Below, in pieces: positions 8,201-28,548 of a stretch of DNA of 64,000 nucleotides; positions within the stretch are counted from its first letter, which is position 1, and every line of letters begins with the position of its first letter. The position numbers and the translations under genes are program-made. Under the pieces are notes generated by a model. The model was not told where the DNA came from. It made no database searches and was given only the letters and a program-made list of their open reading frames with translations. Source of the stretch: Vulcanococcus sp. Clear-D1 (GTDB lineage: Bacteria > Cyanobacteriota > Cyanobacteriia > PCC-6307 > Cyanobiaceae); contig NZ_JACVZV010000006.1 of the NCBI RefSeq assembly GCF_014654725.1, forward strand, positions 1 through 64,000, in the 5' to 3' direction.

Positions 8201-8365
8201 ATGAAACGCTCCCACGTTGCAATCAGCGCCGCTGTTGCCGCCCTTTGCGCGGGCATCCTCGTGCTGTTTACCGACATCGAAGTGTCGATGGTGCGCTGGT
8301 TCAGCTGCGGCCCCTTCGCCACCCAGGGTGAAGACCAGAGCGACGTGTGCAAACGCAAGCTCTGA
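8201..8365 (+). CDS. Small conserved membrane protein, 54 aa
   Basis: One hydrophobic N-terminal helix (AISAAVAALCAGILVLF) is followed by a short polar tail with two cysteines (FSCGPF and SDVCKRKL). It resembles short hypothetical proteins of picocyanobacteria. It sits 13 bases after bioD on the same strand. Function unknown. The helix may be an uncleaved anchor. Confidence 0.6.
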   Translation: MKRSHVAISAAVAALCAGILVLFTDIEVSMVRWFSCGPFATQGEDQSDVCKRKL

Positions 8366-8407
8366 GGGTCGCTAGGCCTGGCCGGGTCTGGGGCTTGGCG
8401 AAGCTGA

Positions 8408-8689
8408 TTAGTGCAAGCGGCGCGCCTTGATCGGGCAGTGACCGCTGAGCACTGCCAGATTGTTTTCAGCCAGCGCCAGAGGCCATCCCTGCCGCAACTG
8501 ATCATGGATCTGCTCGATCTGCAGCGCATTCCAGCCCCGGGCCTCGAGCTGCACACGCACGCTCTGCCACTGCCCTTCGGCAAACACCTCCGTGAGGCTC
8601 CAGGCGCGGCCGGCCTGGGGAGCGGCGAGCTGCTCCGGCTGCAGGAAGCGGTTCGAGACCTGCGGATGGCGGTGGGAGGTGCTGTCCAT
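8408..8689 (-). CDS. Small hypothetical protein, 93 aa
   Basis: I start it at the ATG 8687-8689 (MDSTSHRHPQ). The frame is open upstream to 8797, but that would overlap the DUF3143 gene by 50 bases. The protein has a predicted helical C-terminal half (ALQIEQIHDQLRQGW) and a closing CPIKARRLH. There is no signal peptide and no known domain. It follows the J-domain and DUF3143 genes on the same strand. Confidence 0.5.
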   Translation of the reverse strand: MDSTSHRHPQVSNRFLQPEQLAAPQAGRAWSLTEVFAEGQWQSVRVQLEARGWNALQIEQIHDQLRQGWPLALAENNLAVLSGHCPIKARRLH

Positions 8690-8747
8690 CAGGCCCCTCG
8701 ATCGTCTTCCCATGCTGGCGGCGATCGGCGCTCCTGTCAGGAGGGCA

Positions 8748-9014
8748 TCAGGGTCCGGCGAGAATGGCCGCTTCCACATCGGCGCGGCTGAAGCCATAAG
8801 GAAAGTGGCGCTCCACCGGCACCTCAGCGGCTTGCCAGCGGATGCTCAACTCCTCCACGTCCAGCTCGATCTGAGCGCTCCAGCCGCCCAGCTCCAGATC
8901 CCAGAGGCAGGAATGGGGCCCGTGTTGCACGGCGCCCAGATCCCTCAGCCACTGCTCAAGCGCCGGCAGCGGATGGTTGTACAGCGGCGCCTGAGGGGGC
9001 GGCAGGGACGACAT
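8748..9014 (-). CDS. DUF3143 family protein, 88 aa
   Basis: The sequence [18 protein letters not shown], then CLWDLELGGWSAQIELD and a closing FPYGFSRADVEAAI, is the cyanobacterial DUF3143 pattern. Proteins of this family are commonly encoded directly after a J-domain protein gene, as here, where the two overlap by 59 bases in different frames. Function unknown. Soluble. Confidence 0.75.
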   Translation of the reverse strand: MSSLPPPQAPLYNHPLPALEQWLRDLGAVQHGPHSCLWDLELGGWSAQIELDVEELSIRWQAAEVPVERHFPYGFSRADVEAAILAGP

Positions 9015-9465
9015 CCGCAGCAGTGAAGGGCAAAGTCTGAGCAGTCTGCTCGTCCCCCGGCCACCAGCTGGGCTCGCGCAACAACTCGGTGCCACGGGCC
9101 CAGGCCAGGCCGACCCCCAGCACCAGGCTGAACGCCACCGCCAGCCCCAGCAGCAACAAGGCGAACCATTCACCGCCGGAGAGCGCCCGCCGCACCGGTA
9201 CCGGCTGGGGGACGGCCAGGCGCACCGGCTTTACCGGAGGTGATGCGGGCTGCAGGCTGTGGTCGTACACCCGTCGACGCTCAGGATCGCTCAGGGTGAA
9301 GTAGGCCAGCTGCAGTTGGCGGAAGGCCTCCGCGGCTTGGCCTGCCGGTAGCTCAGTGGTGTCGGGGTGGTAGCGCTTGCTCAACCGGCGAAAGGCCTGG
9401 CGCAGCTCCTGCGGCGACGCATCCTGGGCGATCTGCAGCAGCTCGTAGTGATTGGCAGCTGCCAC
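8956..9465 (-). CDS. J-domain protein with a C-terminal membrane helix
   Basis: Residues about 5-65 form a J domain ([20 protein letters not shown]) with the essential HPD in KRYHPDT. A transmembrane helix ([20 protein letters not shown]) follows near residue 105, then a short tail. Such proteins recruit DnaK to a membrane site; the client is unknown. The start is taken as GTG 9463-9465. Upstream, the frame is open but would collide with the divergent rsmG. It overlaps the DUF3143 gene. Confidence 0.8.
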   Translation of the reverse strand: MAAANHYELLQIAQDASPQELRQAFRRLSKRYHPDTTELPAGQAAEAFRQLQLAYFTLSDPERRRVYDHSLQPASPPVKPVRLAVPQPVPVRRALSGGEWFALLLLGLAVAFSLVLGVGLAWARGTELLREPSWWPGDEQTAQTLPFTAADVVPAAPSGAAVQPSAAGA

Positions 9466-9523
9466 CAGCGGGGCACCGGGTGTGGGGGATCCTAGAGAGC
9501 AGGAGACAACGCCGCCCGAGGGA

Positions 9524-10273
9524 ATGCCCGCTGCCACACCCGACACCGCCCTCTGGCAGGAGCTGGGCTGGCAGCCGAGCCCAGAGCAGTTGCAGCAGTT
9601 GCTGCAACTGCAGGAGGAACTGCGCAGCTGGAACAGCCGCGTGAACCTCACCCGCCTGGTGGAGGGCGACGACTTCTGGATCGCCCAGGTGTTCGACAGC
9701 CTCTGGCCGCTGCGGCAGCTGCTCAACGAGCAAGCCGAGGCGCCGCTGCGCTGCATCGATGTGGGAACGGGCGGGGGCTTTCCGGGGCTGGCGGTGGCGA
9801 TTGCCCTGCCGCAAGCGCAGCTCACCCTGGTGGATTCGGTGGGGCGCAAAACTCAGGCCGTGCAGGCGATGGCCTCGGCCCTGGGGTTGGCTGAACGGGT
9901 GCACTTGCGCTGCGAGCGGGTGGAACTCACCGGCCGCCATGGCCACTGCCGCGGCCAGTTCGATCTGGCCATGGCGCGCGCCGTGGCGGCCGCACCGGTG
10001 GTGGCGGAATATTTGGTGCCCCTGCTGAAGCCCGGGGGGCAGGCCCTGCTCTACCGGGGCCAGTGGACGGCCACCGACCAACGCGACCTGGAGCGCGCCT
10101 TACAGCTGCTGAAGGCAGAGCTCGTGCGCAGCGAGCAGCGGGAGCTGCCCGCCGGCCGGGGCCAGCGCACCGCCCTGTTCGTGGCCACCAACGCCCCCTG
10201 CCCCAAGGGCTATCCCCGCGCCGTGGGGATCCCCAGCAAGTTCCCGCTCGGCCAGAGCGGCGAGGCGCATTGA
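9524..10273 (+). CDS. rsmG: 16S rRNA (guanine-N7) methyltransferase G
   Basis: This SAM-dependent enzyme makes m7G527 in 16S rRNA (formerly GidB). Family signatures are NLTRL, the D-S-L-W segment, and the SAM loop [15 protein letters not shown] near residue 78, with the later [13 protein letters not shown]. The ATG at 9524 ([12 protein letters not shown]) gives 249 aa; the frame is open further upstream but those residues are not family-like. It is divergent from the J-domain gene and convergent with the aldo/keto reductase. Confidence 0.92.
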   Translation: MPAATPDTALWQELGWQPSPEQLQQLLQLQEELRSWNSRVNLTRLVEGDDFWIAQVFDSLWPLRQLLNEQAEAPLRCIDVGTGGGFPGLAVAIALPQAQLTLVDSVGRKTQAVQAMASALGLAERVHLRCERVELTGRHGHCRGQFDLAMARAVAAAPVVAEYLVPLLKPGGQALLYRGQWTATDQRDLERALQLLKAELVRSEQRELPAGRGQRTALFVATNAPCPKGYPRAVGIPSKFPLGQSGEAH

Positions 10274-10280
10274 ACCGGAT

Positions 10281-11477
10281 TCAGCTGGCCATCAGCCGCC
10301 GAACGGCCGTGCCGCCCACCCGTTGGCGCAGATCCCTGAGCAGCTGCGGGATCTGATCAGCCCAGGGGCTGGCGACCAGCACCTGCTTCAGCTCCGCTTC
10401 GCTCACGGTTTGATCCAGGGCATCGGCATTGGCACCTGGGAACCAGTGACTACCGGCCCCCAGCAAGCCGTAGCGGGCTTTCGCATAGACCTCCAGGTCC
10501 CAGGCCTCCACCAGGTTGTGCAACCAAAGCAGGGTGGGGAGGTTGATCTGCCCCGGGGTGTCCTGCCAGGCGGGCAAACCCTGCTGCCAGCTGGCCAACC
10601 AGGCATCGCCCAGCACCTCGCGGCGCACCTGCTCCAGCCGGGCCACGATCGGGGGCAACACCTGCGCCGCTTGGGGCAGCAGCTGCACCGCCTGCAGATG
10701 CAACTCCAGATCCTCCGGCCGCGCCGCACCCACGCTGATGGTGTGAATGCCGGGAGCGCTGAGGCAGAACAGGTCGTTGAACACGATCGGATGCAACGGC
10801 GCGCACAGCTCACGCAGCAGCGGTGATGGCGTGTGCAGGTGACCGCCTTTATCGGTGGGGCTGATCACGAACACGCCCATGTCCTGGGCGATCGCCGCTT
10901 CAATCGCCGGGCGATTGTCCTGGCGAATGAAATACCAATGGAGATTGACGTAATCAAAAGCGCCGCTGTTGATCGCCTCCACGATCAGCGGCAGCGGGCC
11001 ATGGGTGGAGAAGCCCACCGATCCCACGCGGCCCTCCGCCTGCCAGCGCCGCACCACCTCCAGGCAGCCCCCGGGCCGCAGCGTCTGCTCGAGATGCTCC
11101 GGCAGGTTGAGGCCATGAATGGCCAGCAAATCAACCCGCTGCACCCCCAGCCGCTCAAAGCTCAGGCGCAGTTCGGCCTCAAAAGCCGCAGGATCAGACT
11201 GGGGCGGCACCTTGGTTTGGAGGATGCGGCCGGGATCGGGCACCTGGGGCAGCAACCAGCCCAGTTGGCGCTCGGAGCTGCCGTAGTGCCGCGCGGTTTC
11301 CACATGCCGAAATCCTGCTGACACCGCCGCCTCCAGGGTGGCGCGCAGGTTGTCCTGGCTCTCGGCGCTGATCTGATCCGCCGGCAGATCGTTCCAGCTC
11401 TGCTGAAAGCGCATGCCTCCAAGGGAGAGCACGGGCATCGGCAGCTCCGTGCGGCCGAAGCGGCGAACCGGGAGCAT
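10281..11477 (-). CDS. Aldo/keto reductase
   Basis: The 398-aa protein has an AKR TIM barrel: RRFGRTELPMPVLSLGGMR start, then a catalytic set readable as E60-Y65 (HVETARHYGSS), K89 (QTKV) and H121 (AIHGLN). Most AKRs have Asp where this has Glu60. The C-terminal third (from about residue 300) is an extension typical of cyanobacterial members and lacks an iron-sulfur motif. The substrate is unknown. Its ATG overlaps the stop of the upstream ferredoxin gene by one base, which suggests a shared transcript and possibly electron supply. Confidence 0.85.
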   Translation of the reverse strand: MLPVRRFGRTELPMPVLSLGGMRFQQSWNDLPADQISAESQDNLRATLEAAVSAGFRHVETARHYGSSERQLGWLLPQVPDPGRILQTKVPPQSDPAAFEAELRLSFERLGVQRVDLLAIHGLNLPEHLEQTLRPGGCLEVVRRWQAEGRVGSVGFSTHGPLPLIVEAINSGAFDYVNLHWYFIRQDNRPAIEAAIAQDMGVFVISPTDKGGHLHTPSPLLRELCAPLHPIVFNDLFCLSAPGIHTISVGAARPEDLELHLQAVQLLPQAAQVLPPIVARLEQVRREVLGDAWLASWQQGLPAWQDTPGQINLPTLLWLHNLVEAWDLEVYAKARYGLLGAGSHWFPGANADALDQTVSEAELKQVLVASPWADQIPQLLRDLRQRVGGTAVRRLMAS

Positions 11478-11869
11478 CAGGCGTGGGCGCGGGGCAGGGT
11501 GCGCCGCGGCCGCGAGGGTGTGGGCAGCCCCAGCGGCTGCAACTCCTGATGGCGGGTCTGCTCCTCGAGGGCCGGGAGCTCCTCGTAGCTCACCCAATGA
11601 ATGCAATCCACCGGGCAAGTGTCGATCGCCTCCTGGATCCGCTCGGTGCTGTCGCCGTCCTGGCGGATGGCCCGGGAACGCCCCCAGTCTTCCTCCACCA
11701 GGAAGGTGTTCGCCGCCACATGGGTGCAGTAGCGGCAGCCGATGCACACCGCTTCATCCACCCATACGGCCTTCTGGCGCAGGGCACCACCGAGCACAGG
11801 CTCGCGGCCTGAAACAATCGCCGCCGGCGTTGCAGCGGCTGCAAAGGCAACCGCAGGATCGACGCTCAC
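11477..11869 (-). CDS. 4Fe-4S ferredoxin-like protein, 130 aa
   Basis: Cysteines C42, C45 and C48 (CIGCRYC) plus C85 in CPVDC give one [4Fe-4S] site; C89 is a fifth cysteine. The core matches cyanobacterial/plant ferredoxin-like proteins that carry a single cluster and a WV(S)Y segment after the CP motif. The first 30 residues are Ala-rich and the C-terminus is Pro/Arg-rich. It starts with GTG overlapping the Ycf35 stop (GTGA). It is cotranscribed with Ycf35, DUF2997 and the aldo/keto reductase. Confidence 0.85.
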   Translation of the reverse strand: MSVDPAVAFAAAATPAAIVSGREPVLGGALRQKAVWVDEAVCIGCRYCTHVAANTFLVEEDWGRSRAIRQDGDSTERIQEAIDTCPVDCIHWVSYEELPALEEQTRHQELQPLGLPTPSRPRRTLPRAHA

Positions 11870-12255
11870 TCCCAGCGGGTGACCACCAGCTCGATCGAGC
11901 CATCGGCAGCCTGGCGCTGCTCGCTCACCTGGAAGCCTTCAGCGCTGGAAGCCGAAAGGATGCTGCGCAGGGCGTAACGCTGGGTGAGTTTGGCGAGAAA
12001 ACGCTCCACAGGAATGGGCTGACGCCAGAGGTCGAGGTCGGTCACCAGCTCATAGCTGCCGCTGGCTTCGCTCCAGCGGAAGCCGATATCACCGCCTTCT
12101 TCACCGAGCACCGCCAGATCCGCTTGCACGGTCTGACCGCGATAACCACGCACTGGGCGCTGACCTTCACTGGGGGCGTGCCCGAGGTCGCGCAGGGCGT
12201 CGATCAGGGCTGCGCGATCACGCAATTCCGTTTTAACGGTGCTGAAGTGCGACAT
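11866..12255 (-). CDS. ycf35: Ycf35 / DUF1257 protein
   Basis: The 129-aa protein starts MSHFSTVKTELRDRAALIDAL, contains GYRGQTVQADLAV and GGDIGF, and ends with a beta-rich tail, the pattern of Ycf35 from algal plastids and cyanobacteria. Function is unknown. It sits between DUF2997 (one-base overlap) and the ferredoxin (four-base overlap), a grouping common in cyanobacteria. Confidence 0.85.
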   Translation of the reverse strand: MSHFSTVKTELRDRAALIDALRDLGHAPSEGQRPVRGYRGQTVQADLAVLGEEGGDIGFRWSEASGSYELVTDLDLWRQPIPVERFLAKLTQRYALRSILSASSAEGFQVSEQRQAADGSIELVVTRWE

Positions 12256-12473
12256 CAGGAGACCGGCGAAGAAAGGGTCTGGGTCTGCTCGGGCGTCACC
12301 GCGGCATTGGAGGCCTGGAAAGCCTCAGAGGTGGCCTGGCGCTGCTGAACGCTGCCAAGCCGGGCCTCGATCCGCTCGGTGAGCTGCTCGCAACCACTGC
12401 CCGTGATGCCTTCCACCAGCTCTTCAACCCGGCCGTCAGGTCGGATCCGAAAGCGGATGGTTTGCTGAGCCAT
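12255..12473 (-). CDS. DUF2997 family protein, 72 aa
   Basis: The sequence MAQQTIRFRIRPDGRVEELV-G-x-G-x-x-C followed by LTERIEARLG fits DUF2997, a small protein regularly encoded next to Ycf35. I start at the ATG 12471-12473; the longer open frame to 12539 is not family-like. The last 25 residues are a Gln/Ser/Thr-rich tail. Confidence 0.75.
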   Translation of the reverse strand: MAQQTIRFRIRPDGRVEELVEGITGSGCEQLTERIEARLGSVQQRQATSEAFQASNAAVTPEQTQTLSSPVS

Positions 12474-12551
12474 TCCCGGGCAGGGGCGTGGGTCTGCGGA
12501 TGCTAGCCGCGTTGCCCAGAAGCTGGCGGCCCCGTGCAACAGAACTGGGAC

Positions 12552-13352
12552 TCAGCTCAACAGCCCCTCATCGACCAGCGTCTGCAGCCGCTCAAGCACC
12601 AGCGGATCCTCGAGCTGCTCCAGCGCAAGGCGGGCTTCATCGCGCACCGCCAGATCCGCGTCGTGGAGCATGGCGCCCAGCAGCGACTCCACCACCTCCA
12701 GCTGGCGCGGCTCCACCAGATCGCCATAGAGGCGCCCGAGCGACCAGGCGCTGTTGCTGCGCACCGCCGCCTCACTATCGATGCGAAGGGCCTGCAGCAA
12801 CTGACCAGCCGCCTGATCGGCTTTCGCCAGTCCGGTGGAACCGGCATCGGCCAGGGAGCTGGCCGCCCAGAGGCGCACGGCCGCGATATCGGTTTGCAGC
12901 GCGCGGATCAACGGGTTCATCACCGGCGCATCCGGGTAGCTGCTCAGGCTCCAGGCCACCGCCTTGCGCACATAGCCGTTGCTGTCGTTCTGGAGCAGGG
13001 CCAGCAGCGGGGTCACCGCCTGCAGATCCGGGTTACGGCCCAGGGCATACACCGCGCTCATGCGCAGGATCGGGCAGCTGGCCTCCAGCAAAGGCACCAG
13101 CAGAGCCGGGGCACGGGGGTCGCGATGTTCACAAAAGATGCGCAGACCCTGCATGCGTTCTTCATGGCCGCCGCGCAGCAGTTCCAGGCCGAGATCACAT
13201 TCCGCCGCCACATCCGCCAGCGCAACGGCGGGATCGTCGAGTTCGTCGAGCGGATCGCCTAACAGCTCTTCGGCCAGTTCCCGCGCGAGCAGTTCCGGAT
13301 CCAGCGCCAAATCAGCCGGACTCTGAGAAAACTCGGGAAACGGACCTGTCAT
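12552..13352 (-). CDS. HEAT-repeat protein, 266 aa
   Basis: After an acidic N-terminal segment the protein consists of helical repeats, e.g. ILRMSAVYALGRNPD, GYVRKAVAWSLSSYPD, AVRLWAASSLADAG, AVRSNSAWSLGRLYGD and AVRDEARLALEQLED. These are HEAT / PBS-lyase-type repeats found in CpcE-like bilin lyases and in scaffold proteins. No phycobilisome gene is adjacent, so a general protein-binding role is as likely as a lyase role. It precedes the DUF2997-Ycf35-ferredoxin-AKR row on the same strand. Confidence 0.8.
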   Translation of the reverse strand: MTGPFPEFSQSPADLALDPELLARELAEELLGDPLDELDDPAVALADVAAECDLGLELLRGGHEERMQGLRIFCEHRDPRAPALLVPLLEASCPILRMSAVYALGRNPDLQAVTPLLALLQNDSNGYVRKAVAWSLSSYPDAPVMNPLIRALQTDIAAVRLWAASSLADAGSTGLAKADQAAGQLLQALRIDSEAAVRSNSAWSLGRLYGDLVEPRQLEVVESLLGAMLHDADLAVRDEARLALEQLEDPLVLERLQTLVDEGLLS

Positions 13353-13389
13353 GCCGGGGATCGTAAGGGCCGGGCCCGTCGTGATCGGC

Positions 13390-13539
13390 TCAGCTGATGG
13401 GGGCCGGGGCGAGCATGTCGCCCGGCAGCCAGATGCGCGCGCTCACCGCAAACAGGGCCAGGCCGAAGAGCAGCACGATCGCCGCCGGTAACAGGGTGGA
13501 ACGCAAGAACTGCACAGATCCAAGCCGATGTGCAGTCAT
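13390..13539 (-). CDS. Small membrane protein, 49 aa
   Basis: This frame starts at ATG 13537-13539 preceded by a GAGGAG ribosome binding site and ends at TGA 13390-13392. It encodes a short head (MTAHRLGSVQFLRS), one hydrophobic helix (LLPAAIVLLFGLALFAVSA) and a tail IWLPGDMLAPAP. The tail resembles short hypothetical proteins of marine picocyanobacteria. It is divergent from the MFS gene. Function unknown. Confidence 0.6.
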   Translation of the reverse strand: MTAHRLGSVQFLRSTLLPAAIVLLFGLALFAVSARIWLPGDMLAPAPIS

Positions 13540-13590
13540 TCTCCTCGCCGAAAGACACCCCTAAGGTGCCGCCCATCTGCAGAACGCCGC

Positions 13591-14876
13591 ATGGGTGCGT
13601 CGGATTCAGCGCTGGCACCATCCCGCGGCACCATCCGGCGGCTGATTGCCGTGAGTGCTGAAGGGGTGGCCAGCGGCGCCCCCCTGATGGTGGGCAGCCG
13701 GTTGCTGCAGGGGTGGCTCGCCGCCAGCGGGGTTCCCCTCGCACTGATCGGCCTGATCCCCCTGGCGGAGCTCCCTTACACCCTCAAGCTGTTCTGGGCG
13801 CCACTGCTGGATCGCTGGCCGATCCCGTGGCCGGATCGGCGGCGGGGCTGGCTCCTGCTGATGCAACTGCTGCTGGTAGCCGTGATCGCCGCCATGGCTC
13901 TGCTGCGGCCGAGCAGCAACCCCACTCAACTCACCGCCGTTGGCCTGGCGGCGCTGGTGCTGGCGATCTGCAGCGCCACCCAGGACATCGCCGTGGATGC
14001 CTACCGCACCGATCTGCTGCCGGAGGCCGAGCGGGGCGCTGGCGCCGCGGCGGCAGCCCTCGGCTATCGCGCCGCCATGCTCAGCGTTGGAGCCGGCGGA
14101 TTCCTGCTGGCGGATCGGTTCGGCTGGCCCGCAGCGTTTCTCAGTGCCGGAGCCCTGGTGGCCGCGATGGTGCCGTTCACGCTCAGCGCTCCGAAGCTGC
14201 CTCCGCTGGAACACGCCGTCACCAGCCTGCGGCAGGCGGTGCTCGGACCTGCGCGGGAGTTTGTCCGTCGTGCCGGACCCAACCGCACCTGGCAGCTGCT
14301 ACTGCTCGTGTTGCTCTACCGCTGGCCGGATGGATTGCTGAATGCGATGGCCATCCCCTTCCTCAAGCTGCAGGGGTTCAGCGAAGCGGATATCGGGCTG
14401 GTGCAGGGGGGCTGGGCGATCGGCGCCACCATGCTCGGCACCGTGATCGGCGGCAGCCTGTTCGCCTGGCTGGGCATGAACCGCTCGCTCTGGCTGTTCG
14501 CCATCAGTGGTGTGATCGGCAACCTCAGCTACTGGGCCCTGGCGCGCTTCGGCGGCGGCGTGAGCGGCCTGATCACCGCGGTGAGCCTGGAGAACATCAG
14601 CGGCGGAATGGTGGGCGCCGTATTCGTTGCCTTGCTGATGAGCCTGTGCAACCCGCGCTTCTCCGCCACCCAGTACGCCCTGCTGTCTGGGATTTATGCC
14701 TTGAGCCGCTCGATCCTGGCGGCCCCGGCCGGTGTGGTGGCGGAACGGGCGGGCTGGCCTGGCTTCTTTCTGTTCACCGTGGCGGCGGCATTGCCGGCGT
14801 TCCTGCTCCTCTGGCGCATCGCCCCCTGGGGCGAACAGGAAGCACGGGGAGCCTTCGACCCCAGCCGCGATCCCAC

Positions 14877-14880
<4 letters not shown>
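13591..14880 (+). CDS. MFS permease, AmpG-like
   Basis: The 429-aa protein is very hydrophobic with about 12 membrane helices. AmpG-type features are [26 protein letters not shown] in the loop after helix 2, [14 protein letters not shown] and a late SGIYALSRS. AmpG carries muropeptides from periplasm to cytoplasm in peptidoglycan recycling; cyanobacterial relatives are mostly uncharacterised, so the substrate is an inference. The ATG at 13591 is chosen because the upstream codons are not family-like. It overlaps rlmN convergently by four bases. Confidence 0.8.
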
Positions 14881-22200
<7,320 letters not shown>

Positions 22201-22280
22201 GGCCGTGTAGCGCGCGGAGGTCGGAGGAAACGGAAGGGATCAGACGGTCACCCGCTGGGGTGGTCCGGATCGATCAGCAA

Positions 22281-25571
<3,291 letters not shown>

Positions 25572-25904
25572 GCGGGGAACCTGCAGGAACGGGTGGGGGA
25601 CGACGGGGACCTGGACAAGCGAGGCCTGCTGGGCGGTGAAGGGAGCGATGGGCCTGGACCGGCGCGCTCAGCGCCGACTGGCATCACGAATGGCACGAGA
25701 GACGACACAGCCAGCCCCTCCGTACGGAGAGACTGGCCAGCCGGCAGACCTATTCAGCTCGCTTCAACCCAGGAGACAACGACAACTCGAACCGGAAAGA
25801 CAACAGCACCAGGGGGACGGGCAGGCGCGCCAGAACAGTGGCGTGCGCTTTCAGGCTGCAGAGGGCTCGGATAAACCACAACCCGCTGCCAGGCCAATGA
25901 AACA
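25572..25904 (-). promoter_or_regulatory. rpoB leader / tatD-rpoB intergenic region
   Basis: This 333-base gap lies between the end of tatD and the start of rpoB on the same strand. I see no gene in it; plus-strand frames across it are rpoB antisense extensions. It holds one strong inverted repeat (25710-25737, listed separately). It presumably carries the rpoB promoter, but no convincing -35/-10 pair could be fixed by eye. Confidence 0.5.
25710..25737 (-). ncRNA. Leader hairpin candidate upstream of rpoB
   Basis: The two arms (25710-25722 and 25725-25737) are complementary around a central CTCCGTACGGAG palindrome. The two imperfect positions become G-U pairs in RNA of the minus strand but A-C mismatches in the other strand, which fits an RNA structure in the rpoB transcript. 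No T-run follows, so it is not a plain terminator. It could be a processing or attenuation element. Confidence 0.4.
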
Positions 25905-26726
25905 TCATACATTGTGAAGCCCGGCCCCAAACAGGGCGCAGGCGTTGGCCGTACTCTGGCGCGCCACCGCCTGCAGGGTCTCGCCGCGCAGCTCGGCCAC
26001 CCGCTCGGCCACGGCCGCCACGAAAGCAGGCTCGTTGCGCTTGCCGCGCCGGGGCACCGGCGCCAGGAACGGGCAATCGGTTTCCACCAGGTAGCGATCG
26101 GCCGGCACCAGCTGAGCGCAGGCGTGGGTGTCGGTGGCCTTGGGGAAGGTGACGTTGCCGCTGAAGCTGATGAACAGGCCCAGCTCGAGGAAACCGGCCA
26201 TCTCCTCCGGGGTGCCGCTCCAGCAATGCATCACCCCGCGGGGGCAGGCACCACGGCCGGCGCGCTCCCGCAGCTCAGCCAGCATCGGCTCCGCCGCATC
26301 GCGGCAGTGAATGATCACGGGCCGATCCAGCTCCACAGCCAGATCCAATTGGGGCCGCAGCATCGTCAGCTGGTGATCCAGGTTCTTGTCGCGGAACAGA
26401 TCCAGGCCCAGCTCGCCGATCGCCACCACCCGGGGGTCGTCGAGGGCGGCGGCCCTCAAGACATCCGGCGTGTCGCTCTGCCAATGCTCAGGATCCAGCG
26501 GATGCACGCCCACGGCGTAGCGCAGCTCCGGAAAGCGATCGGCCAGAGCCCGGATCGCCGGGATCTCCGAAGGTTCCACACACGCGTGAAGGAGGCGCCC
26601 CACGCCGGCATCACGCCAGCGCTGGGCCACCTCCTCCAAGTCGTCGTCAAAATTTCGGAAGACGATGTGGCAGTGGCTGTCGATCAGGGGAGCATCCAGG
26701 CTCTCGAGGGCGACGGCCGCAGCCAT
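25905..26726 (-). CDS. tatD: TatD family metal-dependent hydrolase
   Basis: The 273-aa protein has the TatD TIM-barrel motifs: DSHCH near the N-terminus, AVGVHPLDP, AIGELGLDLFRD with the metal-binding Glu, VIIHCRDA, MHCWSGT and VETDCPFLAP. Members are 3'-5' DNases/RNases with two metals. I use the ATG at 26724-26726 because the upstream codons (to 26804) run into rpsT and are not family-like. It lies between rpsT and rpoB on one strand, a usual cyanobacterial order. Confidence 0.9.
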   Translation of the reverse strand: MAAAVALESLDAPLIDSHCHIVFRNFDDDLEEVAQRWRDAGVGRLLHACVEPSEIPAIRALADRFPELRYAVGVHPLDPEHWQSDTPDVLRAAALDDPRVVAIGELGLDLFRDKNLDHQLTMLRPQLDLAVELDRPVIIHCRDAAEPMLAELRERAGRGACPRGVMHCWSGTPEEMAGFLELGLFISFSGNVTFPKATDTHACAQLVPADRYLVETDCPFLAPVPRRGKRNEPAFVAAVAERVAELRGETLQAVARQSTANACALFGAGLHNV

Positions 26727-26781
26727 AAGAAAGGGTTCAGGCGAAGCCCGAACCCTAGACAACGCAGCACACCGAAGCCGA

Positions 26782-27156
<375 letters not shown>

Positions 27157-27184
27157 CTAGCTTGAACCAAGAACGCCCGAGGCC

Positions 27185-28534
27185 ATGAGCGCCACCGCTG
27201 CCAGCGCCGCCGCACCAGCCCAAACCAGCGGCGACCCTGCACCGCTGCACATTGAGCTGCTGCATGACGTGGAGGCCGCCGGGCACCGCCTCGAAGCGAT
27301 CGCCGAGCGCACCGGTAGCGGCCAGAGCCGCGAGGCTGCGGAGCGGGTGGACGCGATCCTGGAGCAGGTGCGCAGCCAGGGCGACGCTGCCTTGATGGAG
27401 CTCACCGAACGCTTCGATGGCGTCCGGCCCGATCCCCTGCGGGTGCCGGCCGCTGAGCTCGCGGCCGCCTGGGCGGCCACCCCGACCGATCTGCAGGAAG
27501 CCCTGCAGCTGGCCCACCGGCGCATCGTGGATTTCCACCAACGCCAAAAACCTGCGGACCTGCAGGTGACAGGCGTGCATGGTGAGCGCCTGGGGCGCCG
27601 CTGGAGGCCCGTGGAACGGGCTGGCCTCTATGTGCCCGGCGGCCGGGCCAGCTACCCGAGCACCGTGCTGATGAATGCGGTGCCCGCCCGCGTGGCCGGC
27701 GTGCAGCGCCTGGTGATGGTCACGCCGCCGGGTCCGGATGGCCGCGTGAACCAAACCGTTTTGGCCGCCGCCCATTTGGCAGGCGTTGAAGAGATTTACC
27801 GCGTGGGTGGCGCCCAGGCGGTTGCCGCCCTGGCCTACGGCACCGAATCGATCCCGCGGGTGGATGTGATCACCGGCCCCGGCAACCTCTACGTGACCCT
27901 GGCCAAAAAAGCGGTGTACGGCCGGGTATCGATCGATTCGCTGGCGGGCCCTAGCGAAGTACTGGTGATCGCCGACCACAGCGCCAACGCGGAGCACGTG
28001 GCCGCTGATCTCTTGGCCCAGGCGGAGCACGACCCGCTCGCCGCCGCCATCCTGCTCACCACCAGCGCCGAGCTGGCAGCGGCGGTGCCGGCCGCGATCG
28101 AAGCGCAGCTGACCGGTCACCCCCGCGCCGCCATCACCCGCCAGGCCCTCAACGACTGGGGACTGATCGTGGTGTGCGACAGCCTGGATCAGGCAGCACG
28201 CCTGAGTGATCGCTTTGCGCCCGAGCACCTGGAGCTGCAGGTGGAACGGCCGGAACCGCTGGCCGAACAGATCCAGCACGCCGGCGCCATCTTCATGGGG
28301 GCCTGGACCCCGGAGGCCGTGGGCGATTACCTGGCGGGGCCCAACCACACCCTGCCCACCTCAGGCACGGCCCGTTTCGCCGGTGCTCTCTGCGTGGAAA
28401 CCTTCCTGCGCCACACCAGCCTGATCCAGTTCAACCGCCAGGCCCTGGAGGCCACCGGTGGCGCCGCGGCCACCCTCGCTGACAGCGAAGGGCTGCACAG
28501 CCACGGCGAATCGGTGCGGCTGCGGCTGCGCTGA
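27185..28534 (+). CDS. hisD: Histidinol dehydrogenase
   Basis: This zinc enzyme oxidises L-histidinol to L-histidine in two NAD-dependent steps. The 449-aa protein shows the family signatures [44 protein letters not shown], the zinc and acid-base residues in LLAQAEHDP and FAPEHLEL, and [14 protein letters not shown] near the end. The first 20 residues are Ala-rich. It is a single gene here, away from other his genes, and convergent with rpiA. Confidence 0.95.
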   Translation: MSATAASAAAPAQTSGDPAPLHIELLHDVEAAGHRLEAIAERTGSGQSREAAERVDAILEQVRSQGDAALMELTERFDGVRPDPLRVPAAELAAAWAATPTDLQEALQLAHRRIVDFHQRQKPADLQVTGVHGERLGRRWRPVERAGLYVPGGRASYPSTVLMNAVPARVAGVQRLVMVTPPGPDGRVNQTVLAAAHLAGVEEIYRVGGAQAVAALAYGTESIPRVDVITGPGNLYVTLAKKAVYGRVSIDSLAGPSEVLVIADHSANAEHVAADLLAQAEHDPLAAAILLTTSAELAAAVPAAIEAQLTGHPRAAITRQALNDWGLIVVCDSLDQAARLSDRFAPEHLELQVERPEPLAEQIQHAGAIFMGAWTPEAVGDYLAGPNHTLPTSGTARFAGALCVETFLRHTSLIQFNRQALEATGGAAATLADSEGLHSHGESVRLRLR

Positions 28535-28548
28535 GCGCGCCGGCCAGC

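Noticed and set aside
11413-12348. A 311-codon plus-strand open frame across the ferredoxin and Ycf35 genes
   Set aside because: It covers three overlapping, clearly recognisable minus-strand genes; its own sequence has no family pattern.
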